A stretch of DNA of 64,000 bases from contig NZ_ABIC01000004.1 of assembly GCF_000172075.1 (NCBI RefSeq), positions 94,716 through 158,715 of the forward strand, read 5' to 3'. The DNA is from Shewanella benthica KT99. Its GTDB lineage: Bacteria > Pseudomonadota > Gammaproteobacteria > Enterobacterales > Shewanellaceae. The notes beneath the pieces are model-generated. The model made no database searches and had not been told where the DNA came from. It worked only from the letters and a program-made list of their open reading frames with translations. The position numbers and the translations under genes were made by a program. Shown here in pieces: positions 16,717 through 25,802 of the stretch (positions are counted from its first letter, which is position 1; each line of letters starts with the position of its first letter).

Positions 16717-17406
16717 CTAGTCGATATTTAGCTTCCTGCTAATATCATTGAGCAGTTGGTGCGCCATCTTACAGTCCCTGTCACCGAGTAAACTCATGCC
16801 ATCGAGTAACCAACGGGACAGTTTTACATCATCTTGGGTGTCTAGCTGCTGTAACAATGTCTTGGTTCTCTTCTTCAGGGCCTGTAGTTGCCCCTCTTGT
16901 GCATCGACTCGCTTATGTTTAAGACGGTTATTGACCTCGCTAAGGGCGTAGCTGTATACCATGACTGCCTGAGCCAGATTGAGGGAAGGGTAGTCGTTTA
17001 TCAAGGGCACATAGGAGAAAAGATCACATAACTCCAGCTCACTGTTGGACAAGCCACTGGACTCTCGACCGAAGAGCAGGGCTATCTTTTTTACTGAGCC
17101 TAATTGCTGTAATACTGTGTCTTTAAGCTCGTCAGGCGTCAAGTACTGCCTGGGAGTTCCTCTCTCTCTCGCTGTGGTTGCGATCAAGTGATCATATTGC
17201 GCTCGAATGTCTGCAACTGAGTCAACGACTAAGGTTTGTGCCAATATATCTGTGGCACCATGGGCCAGCCAATGAGCCTCTTTGTCGAGATGTAGATTTG
17301 AATTGACTAAAATAAGCTGTTCAAAGCCCATGGTTTTTATTGCCCTGGCGGCGGCGCCGACATTGGCTGGACGACTAGGTTCTACGAGCACGAAAACAAG
17401 AGACAT
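16717..17406 (-). CDS. lasT: TrmH/SpoU-family RNA methyltransferase (LasT/TrmJ-like)
   Basis: A 229-residue SAM-dependent RNA 2'-O-methyltransferase of the knotted SPOUT class. Family motifs are VEPSRPANVGAAARA near residue 8, ALLFGRESSGLSNSE near residue 108 and DYPSLNLAQAVMVYSYAL near residue 138, which form the SAM-binding trefoil knot. The length and the HGATDIL segment match E. coli LasT (228 residues) more than TrmJ (246 residues), although the two are close relatives. The target RNA is not deducible. Single gene. Confidence 0.8.
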   Translation of the reverse strand: MSLVFVLVEPSRPANVGAAARAIKTMGFEQLILVNSNLHLDKEAHWLAHGATDILAQTLVVDSVADIRAQYDHLIATTARERGTPRQYLTPDELKDTVLQQLGSVKKIALLFGRESSGLSNSELELCDLFSYVPLINDYPSLNLAQAVMVYSYALSEVNNRLKHKRVDAQEGQLQALKKRTKTLLQQLDTQDDVKLSRWLLDGMSLLGDRDCKMAHQLLNDISRKLNID

Positions 17407-17829
17407 ATAAAGGCAGACTGAAGAGGGTAAACGGTGACATATTTTTACCTGAACTTAGACCAAAGTAAATGGATCCGCGAGTTATTTTACTGTCCGGAGT
17501 GGATCATTCTTTGGACGATTACACATGAGGTTGGATGCTGATGTTGATCTGGAGCAGAAGCGCGAGGACAGTGGTGCACAATATACCAGCTTGCACCATC
17601 TCATTGTGATCGGCCTCCCTCTAATATGCCTACATCTAGAGGCAATCACGACCTTGGCTCTTTTAAAAATACAAGCAAACAGACTCAGAGTTTCGATAAG
17701 TTTATCTACTTGAATATGCCAAACATAAGGGTGACCTAAGTCCCTCATTAATGTTATTGTTTGTGATATTTGGCAGGAGTTGCCTTGCGATCTGACTTTT
17801 ATTTTTGCGCTTACAACTGGATGTAACCA
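17407..17829. other. Gene-free stretch, 423 bases
   Basis: Two opposed short frames cross this interval, but neither has a ribosome site or recognisable product. It should hold the promoters of the flanking divergent genes. No repeat or RNA gene was recognised. Confidence 0.4.
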
Positions 17830-19186
17830 ATGAACCTTAACCTGCCTGGGTATCGTCGATTACGACACATCTGCTTAGTTAAAAAATCACTTTTTTTCTT
17901 TGCCCTATTTTCCTACCTGCTTGCAACAAGCGCCAGCGCCAGTGAAAATGGTCAGGACATTAAAAGTACCAAGCATAAAAAGCAACTAACCATAGCGAAC
18001 TCTAAGGCATGGAAACCATTTTCCTATATAGATGCTAATGGTGAGCCTCAAGGTTTACTCATCGATATCTGGAAGGAATATGCCAGAGTCAATAATGTGG
18101 AAGTGTCATTCGTCTTAACAGATTGGAATGAATCATTGCAAGCAGTTAAGTCCAAAGAGGCCGATATACATGCCGGCCTACTTTGGTCCGAACACAGAGA
18201 AACTTACCTGGATTTCCTCCCAGGTATAGTCGAAATCGATACCCAACTATTCTTTTCATCTAAGCTATGGGGCACAGATGTAGACAGCTATCTAGAGTCA
18301 GGTAGGGTAGGTGTCGTCTCCGCTGGGTATGAAGAGACATATATGATGCAACACTACCCTAAGGTTAAGCTCATCGCTTTCGGTAATAATGAACTCATGC
18401 TCAAGAGTGCCTTTTCAGGTGAAACACCTTTATAGCGGATTAATTAGGCCTGCGCTTCCTGAAGGTCACAACCGATTAAGGCTGGAACTCCAAAATGGTT
18501 TTAAACGGATCTCAGCCGTGGATCTTGAGCGCATACAGCGTAAATGGATCCATGTAGAAACGGTTTATCCCAAATACTTGTTACCCATGTTTATCGCATT
18601 AATCCTACTGTTGACGGCGGCTTATATATTTCACCTACGCAGAGCCGTTGCACAGAGAACCCATGATCTGAATCAATTAAACATAGAATTACAAAGATTA
18701 GCCTCCATAGATGCAATGACTGACATCTATAATCGGCGTTATTTTATCGAGCTATTACAACAGGCTTGTGATGACAACCAGACTGGGCTTTCTCTATTGC
18801 TGTTTGATATAGACAGGTTTAAGTTGATCAATGATAACTTTGGTCACAGCGTCGGTGATTTCATTATCTGTGAGATGGTCAAGACGATTAAACGGCAACT
18901 CCCTCCAGAAGCCGTATTCGCTAGGATAGGGGGCGAGGAGTTTTGTGTCTTAATTCAGGGAATCACAGCTGAACAGTCTCAAAAATTAGCCAAACGAGTT
19001 CAATCATCGGTGACTAACAGCCACTACTGTCATGATAATATCAATCATGCCATCAGTATCAGCCTGGGCGTCGTTTACAGTGAAGATGTTTACATCGATC
19101 ACCAGTTTCTGATTAATCGAGCCGATCACCTCATGTACACAGCAAAATCTATGGGGCGGGATTGCTACCAGTTCAATAAGCTCTAG
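17830..19186 (+). pseudogene. Periplasmic-sensor diguanylate cyclase, broken by frameshift and deletion
   Basis: The N-terminal piece (17830-18435) has a leader (SLFFFALFSYLLATSASAS) and a SBP_bac_3-type ligand domain (KAWKPFSYIDANGEPQGLL, WNESLQAVKSKEADIHAGLL). It stops out of frame. The second frame resumes with SGLIRPALPEGHNRL and KRISAVDLERIQRKWI, a membrane helix (YLLPMFIALILLLTAAYIF), and a GGDEF domain with ARIGGEEF. The inhibitory RxxD site is not present before GGEEF. A missing segment of roughly 30-40 residues plus the shift means no full sensor is made. The intact protein would have made c-di-GMP in response to a periplasmic ligand. Confidence 0.8.
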
Positions 19187-19312
19187 ACGTAAAAGCCTAA
19201 GGTAAACGAGTGATACTGGACGGTTAAATCACATATCCCAGCAACCTCTGTTGCACATTTGTAATAAAGTGTTAATTTCGACTAACCAAGGATGAAGTGA
19301 GTAATAACAGGA

Positions 19313-19600
19313 ATGAGTGCGAAACTGATAGTAATAGAGCGTTGTCTTATCGTTCTTGGCCTTATTTGTCTATCTTTGTTCGCCATGTCCAGGCTTCACG
19401 CTGCCTATGGAGAACAAGCCGCGATAGATGATGTCAATCTCAATAGGGGAGTCGGCCGGGTGATCCCTTCCAGAGGAATGAATGGTGAGGGAAATCTCAG
19501 TCTGGCCAGTCTTAGGTTTATCCGGCGGTCTGTTCCTGATGCTTGGACAGTTTATGGGCTGGAGAAGAAGAGGGCAGTAAGCTGTTTATTTTACTCATAA
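19313..19600 (+). pseudogene. Remnant of a sortase-like protein
   Basis: The 95-codon frame opens with an N-terminal membrane anchor (RCLIVLGLICLSLFAMSRLH) and then LNRGVGRV, followed by GEGNLSLASLRF. Class D-type sortases have this anchor and, before the catalytic His, an LNRGVGR block and a GNxxIAGHRD block. Here the sequence loses the match where the GHRD histidine should be. The catalytic Cys domain is absent. It ends at a shared terminator. Confidence 0.4.
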
Positions 19601-19628
19601 AAAAGCCAACCTTGAAGGTTGGCTTTTT
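19600..19628. terminator. Bidirectional terminator between the relic and gapA
   Basis: AAGCCAACC and GGTTGGCTT pair around TTGAA, with five A residues before and five T residues after. It can stop plus-strand transcription and the minus-strand gapA transcript, which ends 17 bases away. Confidence 0.85.
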
Positions 19629-19644
19629 CTAAAACCTGCTTAGA

Positions 19645-20655
19645 TTATTTGGCAGTCATCAAGGCGACGGCATTATCTAGCATACGGTTACTGAAGCCCC
19701 ACTCGTTGTCATACCAGGCCATGACTTTCACCAGACGGCCGTTGACGCGAGTTTGAGTAGCATCGAAGTTACATGAGAATGGGTTGTGGTTGAAGTCAAT
19801 AGAAACCAAAGGCTCCTTGTTGACGGCTAACACTTCACTCATAGGAGATAGCGATGCGGCACTTTCGATAATGGCATTGATCTCTTCTACCGTAGTATCA
19901 CGAGTCGAGATGAATGTTAAGTCGACCAAAGACACGTTAACAACCGGAACACGTACTGCTAATCCATCGAACTTGCCGGCAAGCTCAGGAAGCACGAGTC
20001 CAACGGCTGCAGCAGCACCTGTCTGAGTCGGGATCATTGACATTGCAGCAGCACGAGCACGACGTAGATCTGTGTGGTAAACATCAGACAGACGTTGGTC
20101 GTTGGTGTAGGCGTGAATCGTTGTCATCAGGCCAGACTCGATACCAATCTCATCATTTAACGGCTTAACCATAGGTGCTAAACAGTTTGTGGTACAAGAA
20201 GCGTTAGAGATCACTGTCATGTCAGAGGTAATGACATGGTCGTTTACACCGTAAACAACCGTTGCGTCCACGTTTTTACCCGGTGCAGAGATAAGAACTT
20301 TCTTAGCTCCTGCATCAAGATGCGCTTGTACTGCTTCTTTAGAAGTGAAGATGCCGGTACATTCAAATACCACATCGATGTTTAATTCGGCCCAAGGCAG
20401 TTTAGACGGATCTCTTTCCGAAAAAGTCAGTATTTTATCTTGGTTAACATAGATAGCTTCATCGTCATGATCGACTTTAGCGTTAAAACGCCCATGAACA
20501 GAGTCATACTTGGTCAGGTGAGCATTGATAGATGAATCGCCAAGATCGTTGAGTGCAACGATCTGGATGTCAAAATCCTTGTCGCTTTCATAAAGTGCAC
20601 GTAAAATATTTCGTCCGATACGGCCATAACCGTTAATTGCTACGCGGATAGTCAT
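19645..20655 (-). CDS. gapA: Type I glyceraldehyde-3-phosphate dehydrogenase
   Basis: A 336-residue glycolytic enzyme that oxidises and phosphorylates glyceraldehyde 3-phosphate with [13 protein letters not shown] at residues 8-17 is the dinucleotide fold, [12 protein letters not shown] near residue 151 holds the catalytic Cys, and HAYTNDQ supplies the catalytic His. The C-terminal WYDNEWGF block is intact. A second, longer GAPDH gene lies 1.3 kb away in divergent orientation, with a DUF2989 gene between, an order known from Shewanella. AT-rich palindrome-like motifs upstream may be HexR sites. Confidence 0.95.
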   Translation of the reverse strand: MTIRVAINGYGRIGRNILRALYESDKDFDIQIVALNDLGDSSINAHLTKYDSVHGRFNAKVDHDDEAIYVNQDKILTFSERDPSKLPWAELNIDVVFECTGIFTSKEAVQAHLDAGAKKVLISAPGKNVDATVVYGVNDHVITSDMTVISNASCTTNCLAPMVKPLNDEIGIESGLMTTIHAYTNDQRLSDVYHTDLRRARAAAMSMIPTQTGAAAAVGLVLPELAGKFDGLAVRVPVVNVSLVDLTFISTRDTTVEEINAIIESAASLSPMSEVLAVNKEPLVSIDFNHNPFSCNFDATQTRVNGRLVKVMAWYDNEWGFSNRMLDNAVALMTAK

Positions 20656-20694
20656 TCGATATCCCTCTGGTGATTTGTAAAATTATCTTCTGGT

Positions 20695-20707
20695 TGTAAA
20701 ATTACCA
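20695..20707 (-). promoter_or_regulatory. Possible HexR-type operator upstream of gapA
   Basis: TGTAAAATTACCA lies about 40 bases before the gapA start, and a related TGTAAAATTAT lies nearer. The HexR motif in Shewanella is close to TGTAAT-N3-ATTACA. The match is partial and the assignment is inferred from known HexR control of GAPDH genes in this genus. Confidence 0.3.
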
Positions 20708-20898
20708 AACTGACAGCTACCGTCAAGTAATATCCCCTATAAAAGCCATTTATACATAACAATTTCACTTTAATTTTTACATTGGTCATGTTTCTAACAA
20801 AAACTCGCTTATTCTCTGTAAATATTTTCCAATATGGCATACATTTTTCGACAGCAAAGCGCCCATAAAAAAATGGGTCAAAGCTAAGTCATTCTTGC

Positions 20899-21747
20899 TT
20901 ATCGAGTAGGAGGGGAGCGAAGCAGTCTCTTCTTAATCGCACTGGTTGAGAATTCACCATCCTCTATCACATCAACAAGTTCTTCGGCCTGTCGATCTAA
21001 AAAACTCTGCAGGGTTTCATCACCATAGATTAATGCGAGCATCTTCTCTTCCGATACATTCTGCTTGGTCATCAATACATTTGCTCTGGACAGTAAGTAG
21101 GTTAGTTCGAGATCATTGAGTTTCTGGTAATTATTGGACAGCCCTAATAGCCAGTCAGGATTAAAGTTATCCTCGTCACTGATATCGAGCACTTCGAGAT
21201 AGATTAAATTAGATTGATAGGCATCAAATTTCTGAAAATAGGAGGCTATTTGAGACAGCAATAAAATGTCATCTATCTGCTGAGCCTTATGGGCTGCTAA
21301 CACGACTTTCTCAGCTTCCATATCATTGAAGCGCGTCCAGTGATAAAAGGCTAAGTAGAGGTCTTGACTATTCTTAGTGGTGTCTTGCAGCTGAGAAAGG
21401 CTTTGTGCACTCAAACCGAAAGCGCGAATTCGATCGTTCGTTCTCTCTGGATGCAAAATATGTTGTACTCCAGCGGCCAGTTCGATGCATTGATTGTACT
21501 TTTCTAAGTTGAGCAGTTGCTGGTATATCTGTTTACCCGAAGGCGATTCGATGAACTTTAGCTTATATCTTTTACGAATTAACTCGCTTTTTTCATATCT
21601 GCACCAACTATCGGCATGAAGATCGCTACAAAGTTCAGGATTATTTTTACAAATGGTACTCGTATCTGGTTGTTTTTCACAGCCAGATACGCCTGAAAAT
21701 GCAATAAAGCTAATAAATGATGTAATTATTACAAAATTTCTCATCAA
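20899..21747 (-). CDS. DUF2989-family lipoprotein
   Basis: A 282-residue lipoprotein. The leader MMRNFVIITSFISFIAFSGV ends in a lipobox at SGC (residue 23). The mature protein opens with TICKNNPELCSDL and ELIRKRYKL, the Cys-containing block of DUF2989 proteins of Shewanella and Vibrio. The remainder is rich in helix pairs (YLAFYHWTRFNDMEAEK, IASYFQKFDAYQSNLIYLE), consistent with TPR-like repeats. Role unknown. It sits between the two GAPDH genes, but its function is not evidently linked. Confidence 0.75.
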   Translation of the reverse strand: MMRNFVIITSFISFIAFSGVSGCEKQPDTSTICKNNPELCSDLHADSWCRYEKSELIRKRYKLKFIESPSGKQIYQQLLNLEKYNQCIELAAGVQHILHPERTNDRIRAFGLSAQSLSQLQDTTKNSQDLYLAFYHWTRFNDMEAEKVVLAAHKAQQIDDILLLSQIASYFQKFDAYQSNLIYLEVLDISDEDNFNPDWLLGLSNNYQKLNDLELTYLLSRANVLMTKQNVSEEKMLALIYGDETLQSFLDRQAEELVDVIEDGEFSTSAIKKRLLRSPPTR

Positions 21748-21768
21748 AATAGGCTCCGAGCCAAGTTT

Positions 21769-21786
21769 TTGCTAATAAAATTACAG
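21769..21786 (+). promoter_or_regulatory. Possible HexR-type operator upstream of the long GAPDH gene
   Basis: GCTAATAAAATTACA has a perfect right half (ATTACA) and correct three-base spacing of the HexR motif TGTAAT-N3-ATTACA, with a weaker left half. A further TGTAAT-T-ATTACA palindrome lies at 21721-21733 inside the DUF2989 start region. It is placed for control of the divergent genes on either side. Confidence 0.35.
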
Positions 21787-21947
21787 CGTTACAAATAATA
21801 TCTTGCTAGCCTGAAAGGCTGGTTTTTATTACACTAGCGCCGACCAACAGGGGATTACCCTTTTATTAATGAGAGTATTGGTCTTTTCTTTTTGTTACTC
21901 AATCATTTCTGAAAATAAATCGGAAAAGTGAGATAAAGGATCTGTAA

Positions 21948-23384
21948 ATGAACGCTGATAAACACCTACAAAGCTGGCAGGAACGTTTCGAAATGGCAGA
22001 GGCTATGCAGCCCTTGCTGGGTAAGTTATATCGTAATCAAGGTGTCGAAGTCGTTTTATACGGTAAGCCGCTACTCAATGCTTCTACCATTGACATCATC
22101 AAGTCACACCGTCTGGTACGTCGTTTTGTGGGCTATAAGTTAAGATTGCGTGAAAGCTTTCCTTTCGTAGAAGCATTAAGCAAACTCGCCGTTAAACAGT
22201 GTAAAGTTGATATAGGTAAACTGGCTATCAACTATTGGCGTGACCATAACGATGCAAGTGATATTGAAGCCTATATGAGCCGCGAACTGGCACCTGCTAT
22301 CGATCATGAAGATACTCAAGAAGCCAGAGACGTGGTGCTTTACGGCTTTGGTCGCATCGGTCGTTTACTCGCTCGCCTGTTAATAGAAAGAACGGGTGTC
22401 AGTAATAAACTTCGGCTTCGCGCCATCGTGTTGCGTGGTGATCGTCAGGGTGATTTAGAGAAACGTGCAAGTTTGCTCAGACGCGATTCAGTTCATGGTC
22501 CATTTAATGGTTCTGTTGAAGTCGATGAAGAGAACAATGCCATTATTGCTAACGGTACTTATATCCAGGTGATATATGCCAACTCTCCAGATGAAGTAGA
22601 TTATACCAAGTACGGCATCAAGAATGCGTTAGTGGTAGACAACACAGGTATCTGGAAAGATGAAGATGGACTCAGTTTGCACCTTAAGTCCAAAGGCGTA
22701 GCGAAAGTTCTGCTTACCGCGCCGGCTAAAGGTAAGATCAAAAATATCGTTTTTGGTGTGAATGAGTCAGATATCCTCAGTGAAGATAAGATAGTGTCGG
22801 CGGCTAGCTGTACCACTAATGCGATCACGCCGATATTGAAGGCGATGAATGATAAGTATGGCATCATCAATGGCCATGTAGAAACCATTCACTCTTATAC
22901 TAATGACCAGAACTTAATTGATAACTATCATAGCGCCGATCGTCGTGGACGTAGTGCACCATTAAACATGGTTATCACAGAAACGGGTGCTGCTAAAGCG
23001 GTTGCTAAAGCCTTACCAGAACTTGCAGGTAAGCTAACGGGTAACGCTATACGCGTTCCTACACCAAACGTGTCTATGGCCATCATCTCTTTGAATCTTG
23101 AAAGTGAGACAAATAAAGAGCAAGTAAATGAATACTTACGTGACATGTCACTGTATTCAGAACTGCAAAATCAAATCGATTTTACTGAATCAACAGAGAT
23201 AGTTTCATCTGATCTTGTCGGTTCACGTTATGCCGGAGTGATCGATTCGCATGCCACCATCGCTGAGGGTAACCGTGCCATTCTTTATGTGTGGTATGAC
23301 AATGAGTTTGGCTACAGTTGTCAGGTTGTTGGTGTGATGCAGAAGATGCTTGAGCTTAACTATCAATCATTGCCAAACTGTTAA
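21948..23384 (+). CDS. Long-form glyceraldehyde-3-phosphate dehydrogenase
   Basis: This 478-residue protein has a GAPDH body preceded by about 125 extra residues. The extension starts MNADKHLQSWQERFEMAEAM and is helix-rich. The NAD fold (LYGFGRIGRLLARLL) follows, then SAASCTTNAITP with the catalytic Cys and HSYTNDQ with the catalytic His, and it ends with YVWYDNEFGYSC. Shewanella and Vibrio carry this long second GAPDH, sometimes called GapB or GapA-3. It may serve gluconeogenesis, which is an inference. It has its own terminator. Confidence 0.9.
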   Translation: MNADKHLQSWQERFEMAEAMQPLLGKLYRNQGVEVVLYGKPLLNASTIDIIKSHRLVRRFVGYKLRLRESFPFVEALSKLAVKQCKVDIGKLAINYWRDHNDASDIEAYMSRELAPAIDHEDTQEARDVVLYGFGRIGRLLARLLIERTGVSNKLRLRAIVLRGDRQGDLEKRASLLRRDSVHGPFNGSVEVDEENNAIIANGTYIQVIYANSPDEVDYTKYGIKNALVVDNTGIWKDEDGLSLHLKSKGVAKVLLTAPAKGKIKNIVFGVNESDILSEDKIVSAASCTTNAITPILKAMNDKYGIINGHVETIHSYTNDQNLIDNYHSADRRGRSAPLNMVITETGAAKAVAKALPELAGKLTGNAIRVPTPNVSMAIISLNLESETNKEQVNEYLRDMSLYSELQNQIDFTESTEIVSSDLVGSRYAGVIDSHATIAEGNRAILYVWYDNEFGYSCQVVGVMQKMLELNYQSLPNC

Positions 23385-23420
23385 TAAAATCACCTAGCAA
23401 TTGATTAACGCTTAATGATA

Positions 23421-23450
23421 AAAAAGCCTCCTTGATACTAGGCTTTTTTA
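23421..23450 (+). terminator. Rho-independent terminator after the long GAPDH gene
   Basis: AAAAAGCCT and AGGCTTTTTT pair around a ten-base loop, giving T-runs on both strands. It lies about 40 bases after the stop codon. Confidence 0.8.
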
Positions 23451-23658
23451 ATTTTAAGCTATTTTGAACATTGATTAAACAGAAGTTTGTGTATTTTTAA
23501 CCACAATGCCCGTTTAAGCAACAATCAGATGAAAAAGGGCATTTATCGCTATGTTGATGATTGACTATCGACAGTAAATCGGTAGAATGCCATTCCGCAG
23601 TCAAGGGAAAGCTTCTTAAGCAAAACTTGCTGCAAGTATGATTAATAAATTGATGTAA

Positions 23659-23734
23659 GCGACATTAGCTCAGTTGGTAGAGCGATACCTTGCCAAGGTA
23701 TAGGTCATCGGTTCGAACCCGATATGTCGCTCCA
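23659..23734 (+). tRNA. tRNA-Gly (GCC)
   Basis: A 76-base cloverleaf with encoded CCA. The acceptor arms GCGACAT and ATGTCGC pair, followed by TCCA. The D arm is GCTCAGTTGGTAGAGC. The anticodon arm ACCTTGCCAAGGT carries GCC, and the T arm holds GGTTCGAACCC. First of a Gly-Cys-Leu cluster. Confidence 0.97.
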
Positions 23735-23744
23735 ATCAAAGATT

Positions 23745-23762
23745 GTGACATTAGCTCAGTTG
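23745..23762 (+). pseudogene. Fragment of a second tRNA-Gly
   Basis: GTGACATTAGCTCAGTTG repeats the 5' acceptor and D-arm region of the preceding tRNA-Gly with one change, then the match stops. It is the scar of a deleted tandem copy. Confidence 0.7.
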
Positions 23763-23801
23763 ACTCTTTATTTAAATCAACTGAAGATGATAATAAAATT
23801 T

Positions 23802-23875
23802 GGCGCGATGGCAGAATGGCTATGCTACGGATTGCAAATCCGTCGATCTCGGTTCGACTCCGGGTCGCGCCTCCA
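23802..23875 (+). tRNA. tRNA-Cys (GCA)
   Basis: A 74-base cloverleaf with encoded CCA. GGCGCGA pairs with TCGCGCC. The anticodon arm CGGATTGCAAATCCG carries GCA. The T arm contains GGTTCGACTCC. Same transcript as the flanking tRNAs. Confidence 0.97.
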
Positions 23876-23979
23876 TATTTAGATTGTGATGAGTGTTAGC
23901 TTTTGAAAGCGATTAAACTCGCAATCGAGAAACACAGTATTAACTACCGATAATACGTATTATCAAAGTCAACGAGTTT

Positions 23980-24065
23980 GCCCGAGTGGTGGAATCGGTA
24001 GACACAAGGGATTTAAAATCCCTCGCTTAATAGGCGTGCCGGTTCAAGTCCGGCCTCGGGTACCA
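23980..24065 (+). tRNA. tRNA-Leu (UAA)
   Basis: An 86-base class II tRNA with a long variable arm and encoded CCA. GCCCGAG pairs with CTCGGGT through one wobble pair. The anticodon arm AGGGATTTAAAATCCCT carries TAA. The T arm has GGTTCAAGTCC. Confidence 0.97.
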
Positions 24066-24091
24066 TCATTTCTCTTTGAGAATTGGCAATG

Positions 24092-24118
24092 AGCCTCAAC
24101 GGAAGTTGGGGCTTTTTT
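24092..24118 (+). terminator. Terminator of the tRNA cluster
   Basis: AGCCTCAAC and GTTGGGGCT pair, with one mismatch, around GGAA and are followed by six T residues. It lies 27 bases after tRNA-Leu. Confidence 0.8.
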
Positions 24119-24138
24119 GTATCTAGATATCCAGAAAC

Positions 24139-24278
24139 AGATTTAAAATCCCTCGCGACTCTTGCCTTCCTTTATAAGGAGCAGAACTGGGCACGTGCCG
24201 GTTCAACTCTTGGTTTCAAAATCAGGGCTCGACGTAACATCATTTATCTTTGAGAACTGCAATGAGCCGGGGACTTTT
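24139..24278 (+). pseudogene. Decayed duplicate of tRNA-Leu and its terminator region
   Basis: Pieces of the tRNA-Leu unit recur in order: AGATTTAAAATCCCTCGC (anticodon arm), GTGCCGGTTCAA (T arm), CATCATTTATCTTTGAGAA (3' flank) and AATGAGCC (terminator start). Unrelated bases separate them and no cloverleaf can form. Confidence 0.7.
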
Positions 24279-24379
24279 CGACGATACAATTCCAAAAGCA
24301 TATTTGAACTATGACTTAGCCCAAATACATAGATATGACGTTCCTTAAAAAAATGACTTAAATAATCAATTTTATTCAT
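24203..24379 (-). CDS. Possible small protein, 58 residues
   Basis: A minus-strand frame with ATG at 24379 is preceded by an AAGGAAC ribosome site about eight bases upstream. It begins MNKIDYLSHFFKERHIYVFG and ends at a TGA inside the tRNA-Leu remnant. No family is recognised, and the overlap with tRNA-derived DNA makes a chance frame or the stub of a lost gene as likely as a true gene. Confidence 0.2.
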   Translation of the reverse strand: MNKIDYLSHFFKERHIYVFGLSHSSNMLLELYRRKVPGSLQFSKINDVTSSPDFETKS

Positions 24380-24519
24380 ATTATTGTTCCTTTATTGCTC
24401 GTTATCCCAAACTATAACTATTTTTTCTACTAATATCAAAACTCGCTTTCGATGCCTGACTCACAATGGTATAAAGAGAGCCCATCCCCCCTCAACATCA
24501 TCTTTTTAGGAAAGACATC

Positions 24520-25713
24520 ATGATATTTACTCAGATTGAACTTGCTCCTGCCGATCCCATTTTAGGCCTCACCGATGCTTTTAAAGCAGATACAAGAACA
24601 GAAAAAGTAAATCTTGGGGTAGGCATTTATAAGGACGAGTCTGGTTCGACTCCAATACTTAAGTCGGTCAAACTTGCCGAAGAGAGAATACTTGCCACAC
24701 AGAAGAGCAAAAGCTATCTGGGCATCGAAGGCGTAGAGGCATATAACCGTGTAGTACAAGAGTTACTGTTTGGTGAAGGTCATGAAGTGGTTAAAAATAA
24801 GCGAGCATTAACGGCTCAAGCACCAGGCGGCACAGGATCGTTAAGAGTGGCCGCTGAGTTTTTAGTGCGTAACACAGAATCTAAAACCATCTGGGTGAGT
24901 AACCCGACTTGGGCAAACCATCAGAATATTTTTACATCTGCAGCACTCAAGATTAAGCAGTATCGTTATTATAAGGCTGAAACACACGGTAAAGATTTTG
25001 ATGCCATGATTGCCGACCTCAAAACGGCGAAAGAGGGTGATCTGGTGTTATTACATGGCTGCTGTCATAACCCAACCGGCATCGATCTCACCCAAGCTGA
25101 ATGGCACATCATAGCCGAACTCTGCCTTGAGCAAAGTTTAGTGCCATTATTCGATTTTGCCTACCAAGGTTTCGGTACTGGCGTTGAAGAAGATGCACAG
25201 GGCTTAAGAATTGTTGCCAACAAGGTACCTGAACTTATCATAGCTAACTCTTTCTCGAAGAACTTTGGCCTGTATAACGAAAGAATTGGGGCGGTGACGT
25301 TAGTCGCCGAGAACCAAGCCGATGTCATTAAAGCTTTTAGCCAGGTAAAGAGCACTATCCGTGGTAACTACTCTAATCCTCCGGCCCACGGCGCATTGAT
25401 CGTTAGCACCATACTCGGTGATAGTGAATTAACGACTCTTTGGCAAAGCGAGCTTAAAGAGATGCGTGAGCGTATCGCAAAAATGCGCAGCTTATTCGTC
25501 GAGACGCTTAAATCTGCAGGGGTTAAACAGGACTTTAGCTTTATCTCTACACAGAATGGTATGTTCAGTTTCTCTGGCTTAACCAAGGAGCAGGTGGCTA
25601 AGCTTAAAGATGATCACGCGGTGTACATAGTGGGTTCCGGCCGCATCAGTGTAGCGGGCATGACCATCGAAAATATGCCGGTGATCTGTAAAGCCATTGC
25701 AGCCGTACTATAA
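24520..25713 (+). CDS. aspC: Aromatic/aspartate aminotransferase (class I, AspC/TyrB type)
   Basis: A 397-residue PLP enzyme that moves amino groups between aspartate or aromatic amino acids and 2-oxo acids. FTQIELAPADPILGLTDAF and VNLGVGIYKDESG at the N-terminus, GGTGSLRVAAEF, HGCCHNPTGID near residue 185, FDFAYQGFG and the PLP-lysine site SFSKNFGLYNERIG near residue 245 are the AspC/TyrB signatures. The full length and both ends are intact. It lies just after the tRNA cluster and has its own terminator. Whether Asp or aromatic substrates dominate cannot be told from sequence. Confidence 0.9.
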   Translation: MIFTQIELAPADPILGLTDAFKADTRTEKVNLGVGIYKDESGSTPILKSVKLAEERILATQKSKSYLGIEGVEAYNRVVQELLFGEGHEVVKNKRALTAQAPGGTGSLRVAAEFLVRNTESKTIWVSNPTWANHQNIFTSAALKIKQYRYYKAETHGKDFDAMIADLKTAKEGDLVLLHGCCHNPTGIDLTQAEWHIIAELCLEQSLVPLFDFAYQGFGTGVEEDAQGLRIVANKVPELIIANSFSKNFGLYNERIGAVTLVAENQADVIKAFSQVKSTIRGNYSNPPAHGALIVSTILGDSELTTLWQSELKEMRERIAKMRSLFVETLKSAGVKQDFSFISTQNGMFSFSGLTKEQVAKLKDDHAVYIVGSGRISVAGMTIENMPVICKAIAAVL

Positions 25714-25749
25714 CTAGCGCAACAGCTGTCATTAAGTGATATCTAATCA

Positions 25750-25775
25750 AAAAGGACAGCGAATGCTGTCCTTTT
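25750..25775 (+). terminator. Terminator after the aminotransferase
   Basis: The perfect 11-base arms AAAAGGACAGC and GCTGTCCTTTT surround GAAT. The T-run is built into the right arm. Confidence 0.85.
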
Positions 25776-25802
25776 CTGTCGCTAATTCAGTCTCTGAGTT
25801 TT

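Noticed and set aside
17482..17748. An 88-codon minus-strand frame opposite a 62-codon plus-strand frame
   Set aside because: Neither has a ribosome site, domain or expected composition. The Arg/Cys-rich product looks random.
20652..20840. A 62-codon minus-strand frame ending at the gapA start
   Set aside because: It covers the promoter and putative operator region of gapA, with no ribosome site or homology signal.
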